Shown one piece after another: positions 43,829-52,739 of a stretch of 64,000 bases of DNA. The stretch lies in NCBI GenBank assembly GCA_964518955.1, contig CAZFHS010000004.1, forward strand, positions 62,001-126,000, written 5' to 3'. The first letter of the stretch is position 1; every line of letters begins with the position of its first letter. The notes under the pieces are model-generated. The model did not search any database. It was not told where the DNA came from and saw only the letters and a list, made by a program, of their open reading frames with translations. A program made the position numbers and the translations under genes. The stretch comes from JBDGYW01 sp964518955 (GTDB lineage: Bacteria > Gemmatimonadota > Gemmatimonadetes > Gemmatimonadales > GWC2-71-9).

Positions 43829-44287
43829 ATGCCACACGTAGATGCTTTGCCGTTTCGGATACGCGTTCCGGGCCACGATGCCATCGATTCGCAGGGTATC
43901 GTCTCGATCAGCATCAAGCTCGAAGGAATCTTGAGTGTAGATCGTGATCTGGTCTCGCTCGAGTGGACGGCCAAGCGCCAGATCGAATCGGTCTCTACGG
44001 ACGGAATCAGGGAAGAAGTTGATCATTCTCCGGTCGGAACCTGTGACGTTCCAGCGAGCATCTTGTTGGACGCGCGCCTGCGGGGAGGATGGTGGGCCCC
44101 GCGGTTGGAGCTTCGGGCCAGCAGAATTGATGCCTTCGGGGGTCTTCCCACCGCGGAGGGCGGAATCGCGAAACTTCGAATTCGCCGGCGCGATCGCGAC
44201 ACAGCAAGAGCGATTTGTGCGGCTATCGAAACCGCAAAACTTCTGCCTGTCAGTGCGGACACCGACCCCCCTTTGCTGCAAGGATGA
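43829..44287 (+). CDS. Small beta-rich protein of unknown function (152 residues)
   Basis: No firm family. IVSISIKLEGILSVDRDLVSLEWTAKR, ASILLDARLRGGWWAPRLEL and IAKLRIRRRDRDTARAICAA suggest a PH-like beta sandwich closed by a C-terminal helix. ATG 43829 is chosen because upstream codons overlap the opposite M20 gene's promoter region and look non-coding; ATG 43706 is also in frame. It ends 43 bases before the methyltransferase gene on the same strand. Confidence 0.55.
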   Translation: MPHVDALPFRIRVPGHDAIDSQGIVSISIKLEGILSVDRDLVSLEWTAKRQIESVSTDGIREEVDHSPVGTCDVPASILLDARLRGGWWAPRLELRASRIDAFGGLPTAEGGIAKLRIRRRDRDTARAICAAIETAKLLPVSADTDPPLLQG

Positions 44288-44330
44288 GTGTTTGCATCCT
44301 GCTGCAACAGTGACAACTAGAGGAAAGAAG

Positions 44331-45035
44331 ATGAGCTCCGACCTGCAAGACCCGGTTTCACCGTTTTGGAAGGATCCGGACACTGTAGATAGATTTGCGA
44401 ACCGGGATGCGGACATGCGCCTCGTGCGGCTGTTGAGTGAGTTTACGGACCCCAAAGACGTCCGCGTTCTGGATCTCGGCTGCGCCGGTGGGCGAAACTC
44501 CGTGTTATTGGCCAGCAAGGGTTTCGATTTTCAGGCGCTGGACGGTTCGAGGCCTATGGTGGCGAGGACACGCGAACGACTCGTGCCCATTTGCGGTACC
44601 GCCGCGGCGCACCAACGGGTGCGACACGCCGAAATGCAGGATCTGAACGAATTCTCAGACGGTTCCTTCGATGTTGTCATAGCTCTGGGGATCTATCACC
44701 AAGCGCTGTCGTTGGAACGCTGGCACGAATGCGTGTCGGAATCAGTGCGGGTATTGAAGGAGGATGGATACATTCTCCTCTCCACATTCACACCCGATGC
44801 TCAGCCGGACGGCGAGCCTCTGATCCCAGTGCCAGCCCAACGCAATATGTACGATGGATTCTCGTCTGGACCTCTGTGCCTTTTTTTTGTAGAGGAACAT
44901 GACGACGCAATGGCAGAGTACGGTCTTGTACCGCACGTACGCACAGAAACGGTTCGGGTCGAGACGGAGTTGGGCTATCGAATCACCATGAATGCACTTT
45001 ATAGGAAGTGCACCCAAGATCGTCGTCCGGATTAG
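44331..45035 (+). CDS. SAM-dependent class I methyltransferase
   Basis: 234 residues. Motif I is VLDLGCAGGRNS and the post-motifs are ALDGSRPMVAR and FDVVIALGIYHQ. TehB/UbiE-like general layout; substrate unknown. AGGAAAG lies just before ATG 44331. The run cTTTTTTTTg at 44880-44888 encodes the Phe-Phe of CLFFVEE. The downstream thioesterase gene follows within 40 bases. Confidence 0.88.
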   Translation: MSSDLQDPVSPFWKDPDTVDRFANRDADMRLVRLLSEFTDPKDVRVLDLGCAGGRNSVLLASKGFDFQALDGSRPMVARTRERLVPICGTAAAHQRVRHAEMQDLNEFSDGSFDVVIALGIYHQALSLERWHECVSESVRVLKEDGYILLSTFTPDAQPDGEPLIPVPAQRNMYDGFSSGPLCLFFVEEHDDAMAEYGLVPHVRTETVRVETELGYRITMNALYRKCTQDRRPD

Positions 45036-45073
45036 ACAAACAGGCGACACCCCATTGGGAGAACAACCTGCAT

Positions 45074-45514
45074 ATGAACGACCAGCAAGATCGCATTCAC
45101 GCTTTCGCCAACGTACCCGTACATCGGTTCCTTGGCTTGCGGATGCTCGTGCCATCGTCGGAAGAAGCCACCGTCGAGATGGATGTGTCGCCAGAGCTTT
45201 GTCAGGAGACAGGAGTTGTGCATGGCGGCATTGTAAGTGCCTTGGCAGACGCAACAGCCGCCAACCTATTTCAACCTTACGTTCCCGACCATCTTCTCAC
45301 CACGAGTATCGAGTTCAAGATGAACTTCATTCGACCTGTGCTCGCTGAACGCGGCAAGCTCTCGGCACGGGCCTCGGTTTTACGCCGGGGAAGAAAGGTG
45401 GGAGTTGCAGAGGTGGAGATCACTCAGGCAGAACAACTTGTGGCAAAAGGACTCTTCACCTTCCTGTTCTTGGAACGGACTGATTGGAGCGGGAAGGTGA
45501 CCGACCCAACCTGA
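45074..45514 (+). CDS. PaaI-type hotdog thioesterase
   Basis: 146 residues. Hotdog fold with GVVHGGIVSALADATAAN, the HGGxxxxLxD active-site motif of PaaI/4-hydroxybenzoyl-CoA thioesterases. It hydrolyses an acyl-CoA, perhaps an aromatic or proofreading substrate. Start ATG 45074 follows the methyltransferase stop; an ATG at 45008 lies inside that gene. Confidence 0.88.
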   Translation: MNDQQDRIHAFANVPVHRFLGLRMLVPSSEEATVEMDVSPELCQETGVVHGGIVSALADATAANLFQPYVPDHLLTTSIEFKMNFIRPVLAERGKLSARASVLRRGRKVGVAEVEITQAEQLVAKGLFTFLFLERTDWSGKVTDPT

Positions 45515-45539
45515 CCTGCAAAGAGTTGCCTCCGCGGCC

Positions 45540-46433
45540 TTAGCGGATGCTGCCGCCGCCCACCATATCGAGAGGGATCATCTCCGACTGTGTCTGTAAG
45601 AACGCCCTGCCCCCCTGCAAGACAAACCGCGCGAACGGTTGTCCCGACCTAAGCACCACACCATCCAACATCGTCAACCCGGCCTGACCCGTCGCGGTGC
45701 CCCTCGTGCGCTGGTCGGTCTGCAGCTGCACATTCTGGAAACTGTATTCGTCCGCGCCCACCCGCAGGACATTGTTGAGTGTGCCGTTGAATCTGCTGGC
45801 ACTGCCGCGTTGCGATGGCAAGAGTCGGAGACTCGTGGCCGACGCCATCGATGAGGCGTGACGCTCGTTGATGTCGTAGCGAGTGCCCGACTGCGTATAC
45901 CATCCGCGAACCTGGACCTGAAACTGCGCGCCATTGAACTGAGCAGTCATCTCAGCTTCTGCCTGGCCCTGAAGACGGTGCACGTACTGAAGTACATGGG
46001 GTGACATCACCCATTCTGTGGCGGTTCTCGCCTGCATGTTGCCCTGCGCCTGACTAATCACGAACTCGTGCACCTGCTGGGGACCCAGGTTTACAACCAG
46101 TCTGTCGCTGGGCTGCGGGGAATACTGAAATCCACCTCCGTATCCGGGGGAGAGAGTGCCGGTGTTTGCGACCTGTCCCATCATCCCAGCTCCAGATAGG
46201 GCGGTGGCCTGATAGACCGCCTCGACCACGAGGCTCCGCGACAGGTAGGCGTTCATGGCGACAATTCGCGGCAAGCCGAACGCGACCGCCAATCCAGTAT
46301 TCACGTCCTCTTGGCCGACTCCGGGAGGCCGGACGGGGGACTTGGCCTTTAGTTCTGTGGGGGAATGGTCTTGGGCATCTGCGTTGGCAACTACGAGACA
46401 AGCCAACACCAACCCTGAGGAGAAGGCACGCAT
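45540..46433 (-). CDS. Exported protein of unknown function (297 residues)
   Basis: Signal peptide MRAFSSGLVLACLVVANADA. The mature part is Gln/Gly/Ser-rich and beta-prone, with repeated short polar strands (NLGPQQVHEFVISQAQ, QFNGAQFQVQVRGWY) and a C-terminal QTQSEMIPLDMVGGGS. No family recognised; secreted or outer-membrane location is likely. ATG 46433 with GGAGG before it is preferred over a start 27 bases upstream. A dyad ACGATA...TATCGT lies in its leader region (about 46460-46482). Confidence 0.62.
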   Translation of the reverse strand: MRAFSSGLVLACLVVANADAQDHSPTELKAKSPVRPPGVGQEDVNTGLAVAFGLPRIVAMNAYLSRSLVVEAVYQATALSGAGMMGQVANTGTLSPGYGGGFQYSPQPSDRLVVNLGPQQVHEFVISQAQGNMQARTATEWVMSPHVLQYVHRLQGQAEAEMTAQFNGAQFQVQVRGWYTQSGTRYDINERHASSMASATSLRLLPSQRGSASRFNGTLNNVLRVGADEYSFQNVQLQTDQRTRGTATGQAGLTMLDGVVLRSGQPFARFVLQGGRAFLQTQSEMIPLDMVGGGSIR

Positions 46434-46579
46434 GACGACCTCCAATTCACATACGAGCAACGATAGCGTATCCTGTATCGTACCGTATTAGAGCATTAGT
46501 GGACAAACCACAATTACCAATACCAGTGGCAACGGAGGCGCCGAGTCGCTGTGAGCTGAACAACTAGAGGAACCTGTAG

Positions 46580-47956
46580 ATGAAGACCATCATAGAGCCA
46601 TTCAAGATCAAGGCTGTCGAGCCCATTCGAATGACCACTCGTGAGGAGCGCGTCGAGATCCTCGAGGCAGCCGGATACAACCCGTTCGCGATCCGCGCGG
46701 AGGACGTGTTGATCGACTACCTGACAGACAGCGGCACGTCCAGCATGAGTTCGGAACAGTGGGCCGCCGTTATGCGGGGCGACGAATCGTACGCCGGCTC
46801 CCGTTTATTCTTCAGGTTCGAAACAGAGGTTACTCGTATCACCGGCTTCACCAACATTATACCAGTTCACCAGGGCAGAGCCGCTGAGAAGATCCTGTTC
46901 GACGTACTGCATCAAGAAGAGACCGGTGTTTATCTGGGTAACACCCACTTCGACACGACACGCGCCAACATCGAATACGTCGGTGATGAGGCGCTCGATA
47001 TCGTGATACCTGAAGGCCTGGTGCCGTCGGCAGTGCACCCATTCAAGGGCAATATCGACCTGGATCGTCTGGAGTCCCTGTTGACCGAATACGGTGACAA
47101 GATCAGAGGAGTGATCATCACAGTCACGAACAACTCGGGCGGTGGCCAGCCTGTCAGCATGGCCAATATTCGTGAGGCAGCACGATTGGCGCACGAACAT
47201 GGCACGATATTGGTCATCGACTCTGCTCGTTTTGCGGAGAACGCCTACTTCATCAAGCTTCGCGAAGAGGGATACAGCGACAAGCCGTTGTTGGAGATAG
47301 CGCAGGAGATGTTCTCCTATGCAGATGCCAGTACAATGAGTGCGAAGAAAGACGGACTGGCGAACATTGGCGGTTGGTTGGCCTGCAACGATGATTTTCT
47401 AGCCGGCAACGCCCGCAACCTGCTCATTCTCACCGAAGGATTCCCGACATATGGCGGATTGGCCGGGCGTGACCTCGACGCAATTGCCCAGGGTTTGCGC
47501 GAAGTTCTACAGGAGGATTACCTCCAGTACAGGTTACGCTCCACTGCTTACTTCGCAGAGAAAATCGTCGACGCTGGGGTGCCAATCATACAGCCGCCGG
47601 GCGGGCACGCCGTCTACATAGACGCCGGGGCGTTCCTGGACCACATTCCTCCAGAGCAGTTCCCGGGGCAGGTACTCTCCAATGAGCTCTTTTTGCATGG
47701 CGGACTCCGTGGCGTTGAGATCGGGAGCGTCATGTTCGGAAAGACTGACGCGGACACCGGAAAGATGATCCCCGCCCCTCTCGAATTGCTTCGTCTCGCC
47801 ATTCCACGTCGTGTGTACACACAGAGTCACGTTGACTATTCGGCGGAGGTGATAAACGAAGTCTTTGAGAAACGGCACTCGTTGCAGGGACTGAGGATGA
47901 CGTACGCGGCACCTTTCCTGCGGCACTTCACGGCCCAATTCGAGCCTATCGATTGA
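46580..47956 (+). CDS. tnaA: Tryptophanase
   Basis: 458 residues. PLP-dependent beta-eliminating lyase: Trp to indole, pyruvate and ammonia. PLP Lys in SAKKDGLANIGG. Two positions separate tryptophanase from tyrosine phenol-lyase: FDTTRAN has the Asp of tryptophanase where phenol-lyase has Thr, and GVEIGSV matches tryptophanase's VEIGS where phenol-lyase has Arg. LRHFTAQF ends the protein as usual. Upstream a short frame (46500-46571) has no Trp codon, so no TnaC-type leader is evident. Confidence 0.93.
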   Translation: MKTIIEPFKIKAVEPIRMTTREERVEILEAAGYNPFAIRAEDVLIDYLTDSGTSSMSSEQWAAVMRGDESYAGSRLFFRFETEVTRITGFTNIIPVHQGRAAEKILFDVLHQEETGVYLGNTHFDTTRANIEYVGDEALDIVIPEGLVPSAVHPFKGNIDLDRLESLLTEYGDKIRGVIITVTNNSGGGQPVSMANIREAARLAHEHGTILVIDSARFAENAYFIKLREEGYSDKPLLEIAQEMFSYADASTMSAKKDGLANIGGWLACNDDFLAGNARNLLILTEGFPTYGGLAGRDLDAIAQGLREVLQEDYLQYRLRSTAYFAEKIVDAGVPIIQPPGGHAVYIDAGAFLDHIPPEQFPGQVLSNELFLHGGLRGVEIGSVMFGKTDADTGKMIPAPLELLRLAIPRRVYTQSHVDYSAEVINEVFEKRHSLQGLRMTYAAPFLRHFTAQFEPID

Positions 47957-47972
47957 GGAGGAGCTGTCGACC

Positions 47973-49214
47973 GTGATTACCGAACATTTGTTGCGCAGGG
48001 GCTTGTGGTCAGTGGCAGCATGCCTGATATGCACCGCCTGCATAGGCGATTCAGCTGGCCAATGGTATCGAGGCAACACGCATACTCATACACTGTGGAG
48101 CGACGGCAACGCAGCGCCAGAGGCGGTCGTGGCATGGTACAAGGAGAATGGCTACGATTGGCTCTCGATCACCGACCATGATGTGTTGTTGCGTGGCGAG
48201 CGTTGGCGCGGAGTCGATGTAGGCGGCCGCCTAACACCCGAGAGGCTCGCCGAACTCCGCGCAACATTTGGCGCCGATTGGGTCGTGACACGCGACAGCG
48301 TCGGCAACACCGAGATGCGACTCAAAACTCTCGACGAGCTGCGCCAGCGCTTCGAGGAACCGGGAGAGTTCCTGCTAGTCGAAGGGCAAGAGATCAGTGA
48401 CGGAAGTGAAGGCAAGCCGATCCATTTCAATGTCTTCAACCCAGGCCAGCTCATCGCCGCTCAGGGTGGCGAAGACATCGAGTCGACAGTGGAGCAGAAC
48501 CTCGCGGCAGTGCGGGGGCAGGCAGATTCGTCCGGCCGAAACATGCTCGTGCACATCAATCACACCAACTGGCATTGGGCGTTGACTCCCGAACAACTCG
48601 CGCTTATGGACGGCACACACCTGTTCGAGCTCTACAACGGCAGTACTGGATGCAACAACTTTGGCGACTCGACACGCCCGGGCATGGACGAGGTGTGGGA
48701 CATAGCCAATACGCTTCGGCTCTCACAGCTAGAACTCGGGCCGCTCTTCGGCGTGGCCAATGATGACACCCACGACTACTACGATTTCGTACCGGAGAAG
48801 TCCCATCCAGGTCGGGGTTGGATAATGGTACGTGCAGACACCCTGAGCACGGCGGCAATCTTGGACGCGATTCGTGAGGGCGACTTCTATTCGTCCACCG
48901 GTGTCGAGCTAACCGATGTCCGGCGCGAATCCGACAGATACGTTGTCAAAATCGCGACCGAAAGAGGCATCACCTACACCACCCAGTTCATCGGCACCCG
49001 TGTAGCACACGGTATTCCCGGAAAGCCGGGTGAAGTGCTACACGAGACAAACGAGAACACAGCGGTCTATGAGTATCGGGGCGACGAGCTGTACGTGCGC
49101 GCGAAGGTCATCTCCAGTCGCATGCAAGCGCGGCCCGCAGCAGGTGAAGAAGCGCCAGAATTCGCTTGGACTCAACCGGCTGTACCCGATTTTTCTGACT
49201 TCGAGAGGAACTGA
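47973..49214 (+). CDS. CehA/McbA-family PHP metallohydrolase, lipoprotein
   Basis: 413 residues. Lipobox VAAC (Cys17). PHP-type metal motifs: NTHTHTLWSDG, ITDHD, and a late FGVANDDTHDYY. The CehA/McbA group includes carbaryl hydrolases and phosphoesterases; the real substrate here is unknown. GTG 47973 with GGAGGAG ten bases ahead, 16 bases after tnaA, so they are likely one transcript. Confidence 0.85.
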   Translation: MITEHLLRRGLWSVAACLICTACIGDSAGQWYRGNTHTHTLWSDGNAAPEAVVAWYKENGYDWLSITDHDVLLRGERWRGVDVGGRLTPERLAELRATFGADWVVTRDSVGNTEMRLKTLDELRQRFEEPGEFLLVEGQEISDGSEGKPIHFNVFNPGQLIAAQGGEDIESTVEQNLAAVRGQADSSGRNMLVHINHTNWHWALTPEQLALMDGTHLFELYNGSTGCNNFGDSTRPGMDEVWDIANTLRLSQLELGPLFGVANDDTHDYYDFVPEKSHPGRGWIMVRADTLSTAAILDAIREGDFYSSTGVELTDVRRESDRYVVKIATERGITYTTQFIGTRVAHGIPGKPGEVLHETNENTAVYEYRGDELYVRAKVISSRMQARPAAGEEAPEFAWTQPAVPDFSDFERN

Positions 49215-49215
49215 A

Positions 49216-50190
49216 ATGGCATTCAGCCTAGACGTGTTGAAGATCGATCCTGCGTCAGAAACCGAGAAGATTGCCCGGTTCGTAGTGGAGCACACTCGAA
49301 ATAACTTTCGAAGACGCGGAGTTGTCGTTGGTTTGTCAGGTGGGATTGACTCAGCGGTGATGGCGTCACTCGCGGTGCAGGCGATGGGGAAGGAAAACGT
49401 GCTCGGATTGATCATGCCGGAAAAAGAATCCAATCCGGTCAGTAGCCGGTACGCAGAGGCACACGCCAATGAACTCGGAATCGAGACAAAGAAGATGGAT
49501 CTCACAGCTGCTGTGGATGCTGTTGGATCTTACGAACGGCGCGACGAGTTCATAGCAGGCCTGATCCCGGAATACACGCCCGAATGCAAATACAACATTA
49601 GACTCCCAACCGACCTTCTCGAGCGCAGCGCGTTGAACTTCTACACGCTATGTGTCGAATTGCCTGACGGAACTTTGAAGAAGAAACGCATGGATCCGAC
49701 GGCATTTCGTGCCTTGACCTCCTTCGCGAACATCAAAATCAGATCCCGGATGATTCACCTCTATTTTGAGGCGGAGACCAGAAGTATGGTCGTGGCAGGA
49801 ACGACCAACCGAACGGAGTTCCTACTGGGTGACTTCTGCAAGTTCGGTGACGGCGGCACCGACCTGGAACCGCTTTCTCATCTCTACAAGGACCAGATCT
49901 ATCAGATAGCGGACCACCTCGACGTCACTATGGACATTCGGAAGCGCACTCCCAGCCCAGACACGTTCAGTCTCCCTGTGTCGGATCAGGAGTTCTTCTT
50001 CCGCATCCCGTTCGACAAGCTCGACCTATTGCTCTATGCTTGGGAACACGAGATGCCTGCGTCCGAGGCGGCCGCCGCCATTGAACTGGACGAAGACGCC
50101 GTAACGCGAGCGTTCGCCGACTTCTCGTCGAAGTACCGAGCGACACAGCATTTGAGGGAGCTGCCGTATTCGCTTCCGCTCACGCAGTAG
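49216..50190 (+). CDS. nadE: NAD+ synthetase, ammonia-dependent type
   Basis: 324 residues. Completes NAD from nicotinate adenine dinucleotide. ATP-pyrophosphatase P-loop GLSGGIDSAV, VAGTTNRTEF and FCKFGDGGTDLEPLSHLYK are typical. No glutaminase domain is fused, so free ammonia or a separate amidotransferase must supply nitrogen. ATG 49216 with GAGAGGAA upstream, one base after the CehA-like gene's stop; nadB follows at once. Confidence 0.95.
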   Translation: MAFSLDVLKIDPASETEKIARFVVEHTRNNFRRRGVVVGLSGGIDSAVMASLAVQAMGKENVLGLIMPEKESNPVSSRYAEAHANELGIETKKMDLTAAVDAVGSYERRDEFIAGLIPEYTPECKYNIRLPTDLLERSALNFYTLCVELPDGTLKKKRMDPTAFRALTSFANIKIRSRMIHLYFEAETRSMVVAGTTNRTEFLLGDFCKFGDGGTDLEPLSHLYKDQIYQIADHLDVTMDIRKRTPSPDTFSLPVSDQEFFFRIPFDKLDLLLYAWEHEMPASEAAAAIELDEDAVTRAFADFSSKYRATQHLRELPYSLPLTQ

Positions 50191-50217
50191 AAGTATCGCA
50201 GCACTGGAGAGGCTTTG

Positions 50218-51816
50218 ATGAGCAGAGAAGCCGAATACGATGTCTTGGTGATTGGGGCCGGAATCGCCGGGCTCAGCACCGCTCTGCGCCTCGCCGACCA
50301 AGCACGGGTCGCCCTGCTCGCAAAGGTTGCGCTCACTGAAGGATCCAGCCGATACGCCCAAGGTGGCATAGCCGCAGTGCTCGATTCGAGCGATTCGGTG
50401 GAAGAACACGTCAGTGATACCATTCAGGCTGGTGGCGGATTGTGCAATGAGGAAATCGTGCGCTACGCGGTCGAACGGGGCCCCGAATGCATACGGTGGC
50501 TGATCGACCTGGGTGTACCGTTTACGAGGGAGTCAAATCAGCACGACGAACCTCAGTACCACCTCACACGTGAGGGGGGACATAGCCATAGGCGCATAAT
50601 CCACGCCGACGACGCTACCGGCCGTGCCAGTTCGGCGACCCTGCAGCAACATGTGCGCAATCACGTGAACATCGACGTGTTCGAGAATCACATTGCGGTA
50701 GATCTCGTGACCGGTCAGAAATTGGGATTGGCTCATGATCGCTGCTTGGGCGCATATGTTCTGGATCGCAATTCGGATAGAGTGATTACCATCCCCGCTC
50801 GAGCAACCGTCCTCGCCACTGGTGGTGCAAGCAAGGTCTACCTCTACACGAGTAACCCGGACGTGTCGACAGGTGACGGAATCGCGATAGCTTGGCGCGC
50901 CGGCTGCAGCGTCGCAAACATGGAGTTCGTTCAATTCCATCCGACCTGCCTCTACCATCCGGATGCCAAATCATTCTTGATCAGCGAGGCGGTACGAGGC
51001 GAGGGTGGAAGACTAATATTGCCTGGCGGCGACCAGTTCATGACCCGGTTCGACGACCGAGGCGAACTGGCACCACGTGACATAGTGGCCCACGCGATCG
51101 ATAGCGAGATGAAGCGGCTGGGTATCGACTTCGTACACCTGGACATCTCTCACAAGCCATCTCAATTCGTGAAGGAAAGATTCCCAACGATCCATGCCAA
51201 GTGTCTCGAGTTCGGCTTTGACATGACCGAGGGGCCACTGCCGGTGGTTCCAGCGGCTCACTACACGTGTGGCGGCATTGTAACGGACCGGCAAGGCCGC
51301 ACCGACCTCGATGCGCTGTACGCAGTCGGTGAAACCGCCCACACCGGGTTGCATGGCGCGAACCGCCTCGCGAGCAATTCAATTCTCGAGTGCCTGGTAT
51401 TCGCGGCATCTGCAAGTGAGCACATAGCCGAATGCCTGCCGGACCTCGCAGTTCCACCACCTATTCCAGAGTGGGATGAGAGTCGAGTCACCGATTCGGA
51501 CGAGGAGGTAGTTGTCTCACACAACTGGGACGAATTGCGGCGGGCCATGTGGGATTACGTAGGGGTTGTGAGAACCGACAAACGCCTCGAGCGCGCGAAA
51601 AACCGCGTCGAGAACCTGCGGCGCGAGATCTTCGATTACTACTCGCAGTTTCGACTCACCAACAACTTGATCGAACTGCGCAACCTGGCGCTGGTTGCGG
51701 AACTCATCATACGGTCCGCCGCCGCACGCAAGGAAAGCCGTGGATTACACTGCACACTCGACCACCGGGAGCCAGCTCCGACCGCGGAGGACACCGTGCT
51801 CATTCCGGAGCAGTGA
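50218..51816 (+). CDS. nadB: L-aspartate oxidase
   Basis: 532 residues. Oxidises Asp to iminoaspartate, the first step of NAD synthesis. FAD motif VLVIGAGIAGLSTALRLA, SSRYAQGGIAAV, EGGHSHRRIIHADDATG, catalytic region AAHYTCGGIVTD, and GLHGANRLASNSILECLVF are all diagnostic of the NadB/SdhA family with NadB character. 28 bases downstream of nadE, so NAD genes are coupled; nadA and nadC are not in the window. Confidence 0.95.
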   Translation: MSREAEYDVLVIGAGIAGLSTALRLADQARVALLAKVALTEGSSRYAQGGIAAVLDSSDSVEEHVSDTIQAGGGLCNEEIVRYAVERGPECIRWLIDLGVPFTRESNQHDEPQYHLTREGGHSHRRIIHADDATGRASSATLQQHVRNHVNIDVFENHIAVDLVTGQKLGLAHDRCLGAYVLDRNSDRVITIPARATVLATGGASKVYLYTSNPDVSTGDGIAIAWRAGCSVANMEFVQFHPTCLYHPDAKSFLISEAVRGEGGRLILPGGDQFMTRFDDRGELAPRDIVAHAIDSEMKRLGIDFVHLDISHKPSQFVKERFPTIHAKCLEFGFDMTEGPLPVVPAAHYTCGGIVTDRQGRTDLDALYAVGETAHTGLHGANRLASNSILECLVFAASASEHIAECLPDLAVPPPIPEWDESRVTDSDEEVVVSHNWDELRRAMWDYVGVVRTDKRLERAKNRVENLRREIFDYYSQFRLTNNLIELRNLALVAELIIRSAAARKESRGLHCTLDHREPAPTAEDTVLIPEQ

Positions 51817-51838
51817 GCTTCGCAGCACTGAGGTTCGT

Positions 51839-52633
51839 ATGAGCGATTTGGATCTTCGCAGTCACAGACCCCTTGGCCGCACCGGACTCCAGGTGAGCCG
51901 GATAGGTCTGGCGGGAGGCTACAAGGTTCCGGCACGTGCCGTCGAGAAGGCAGTTGCCGAATACGGCGTCAACTACTTCTACTGGGAGACACGCAAATCG
52001 GGCATGGGCCAAGCTCTCAGGAAGCTGAGTTCAACCGACCGGCAAGAGATGGTAATCGCAATCCAGACGTACGATCACTATGGGCTCTGGATTCGAGGTT
52101 CGGTGGAGAAGGCTCTACGCGAGTTGGCAGTCGACTGCGCAGACATTCTCCTGCTCGGATGGTTCAACCGGATGCCGGCGCGCCGACTGATCGATGCCGC
52201 CATGAAGCTGAAAGACGAAGGCATAATCAAATTCGTTGGGATTACTGGTCACAACCGGGAGTTTCATGGGGAACTCGCCCACCAGGAGGACTCTCCGATT
52301 GAAGTGCTGCAGGTCCGTTACAGCGCAGCGCACAGGGGAGCCGAGACCGAGGTGTTCGAAGATCTGCCCCCGAACAGGCCCGGAATCACGACCTACACCG
52401 CTACCCGTTGGGGAAAGCTCCTGAACGCGAAGAAGATGCCTCCAGGTGAACGGCCGCTCACAGCGGCAGAATGTTATCGCTTCGCGTTGTCTCATCCCGC
52501 GGTCGACGTGTGCATAGCGGGCCCCAGGAGCGAGCAGGAAATGGATGAAGGGCTTCTCGCCTTGGACGAAGGTCCGCTGAGCGATGACGAAACGGAACGG
52601 ATACGTCGGATAGGCGACTACGTGCACGGGTGA
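51839..52633 (+). CDS. Aldo/keto-reductase-fold protein lacking the catalytic tetrad
   Basis: 264 residues. Starts RPLGRTGLQVSRIGLAGG as AKRs do, and has KDEGIIKFVGITGHNREF and the late C-terminal CIAGPRSEQEMDEGLLA. But the Asp-Tyr-Lys-His tetrad is missing: the FFDTA position reads YFYWET (Tyr48), the Tyr motif is shortened, the Lys strand reads VIAIQTY (Gln76), and the His strand reads ILLLGWF (Gly107). So it probably is not a conventional reductase. ATG 51839 with GAGG ahead. Confidence 0.85.
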   Translation: MSDLDLRSHRPLGRTGLQVSRIGLAGGYKVPARAVEKAVAEYGVNYFYWETRKSGMGQALRKLSSTDRQEMVIAIQTYDHYGLWIRGSVEKALRELAVDCADILLLGWFNRMPARRLIDAAMKLKDEGIIKFVGITGHNREFHGELAHQEDSPIEVLQVRYSAAHRGAETEVFEDLPPNRPGITTYTATRWGKLLNAKKMPPGERPLTAAECYRFALSHPAVDVCIAGPRSEQEMDEGLLALDEGPLSDDETERIRRIGDYVHG

Positions 52634-52739
52634 ACCCCGGAGTCATCCCAGTTTCGCTTGCTACACATACCCTGTACAATCGTATAGGTTTTATGGGATT
52701 TCGATGAAATTATGCATTTTCGCACGCCGGAGGCGCTAA

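Noticed and set aside
43814..44518. 234-codon minus-strand frame opposite the small protein and methyltransferase
   Set aside because: Low-complexity Arg/Ser/Pro translation with no motif; the plus strand has a methyltransferase with SAM motifs.
46500..46571. Possible TnaC-like leader peptide before tryptophanase
   Set aside because: The in-frame GTG ORF has no Trp codon, which TnaC regulation needs.
46580..47956. Tyrosine phenol-lyase identity
   Set aside because: The FDTT and VEIGS residues match tryptophanase, not the Thr and Arg of phenol-lyase.
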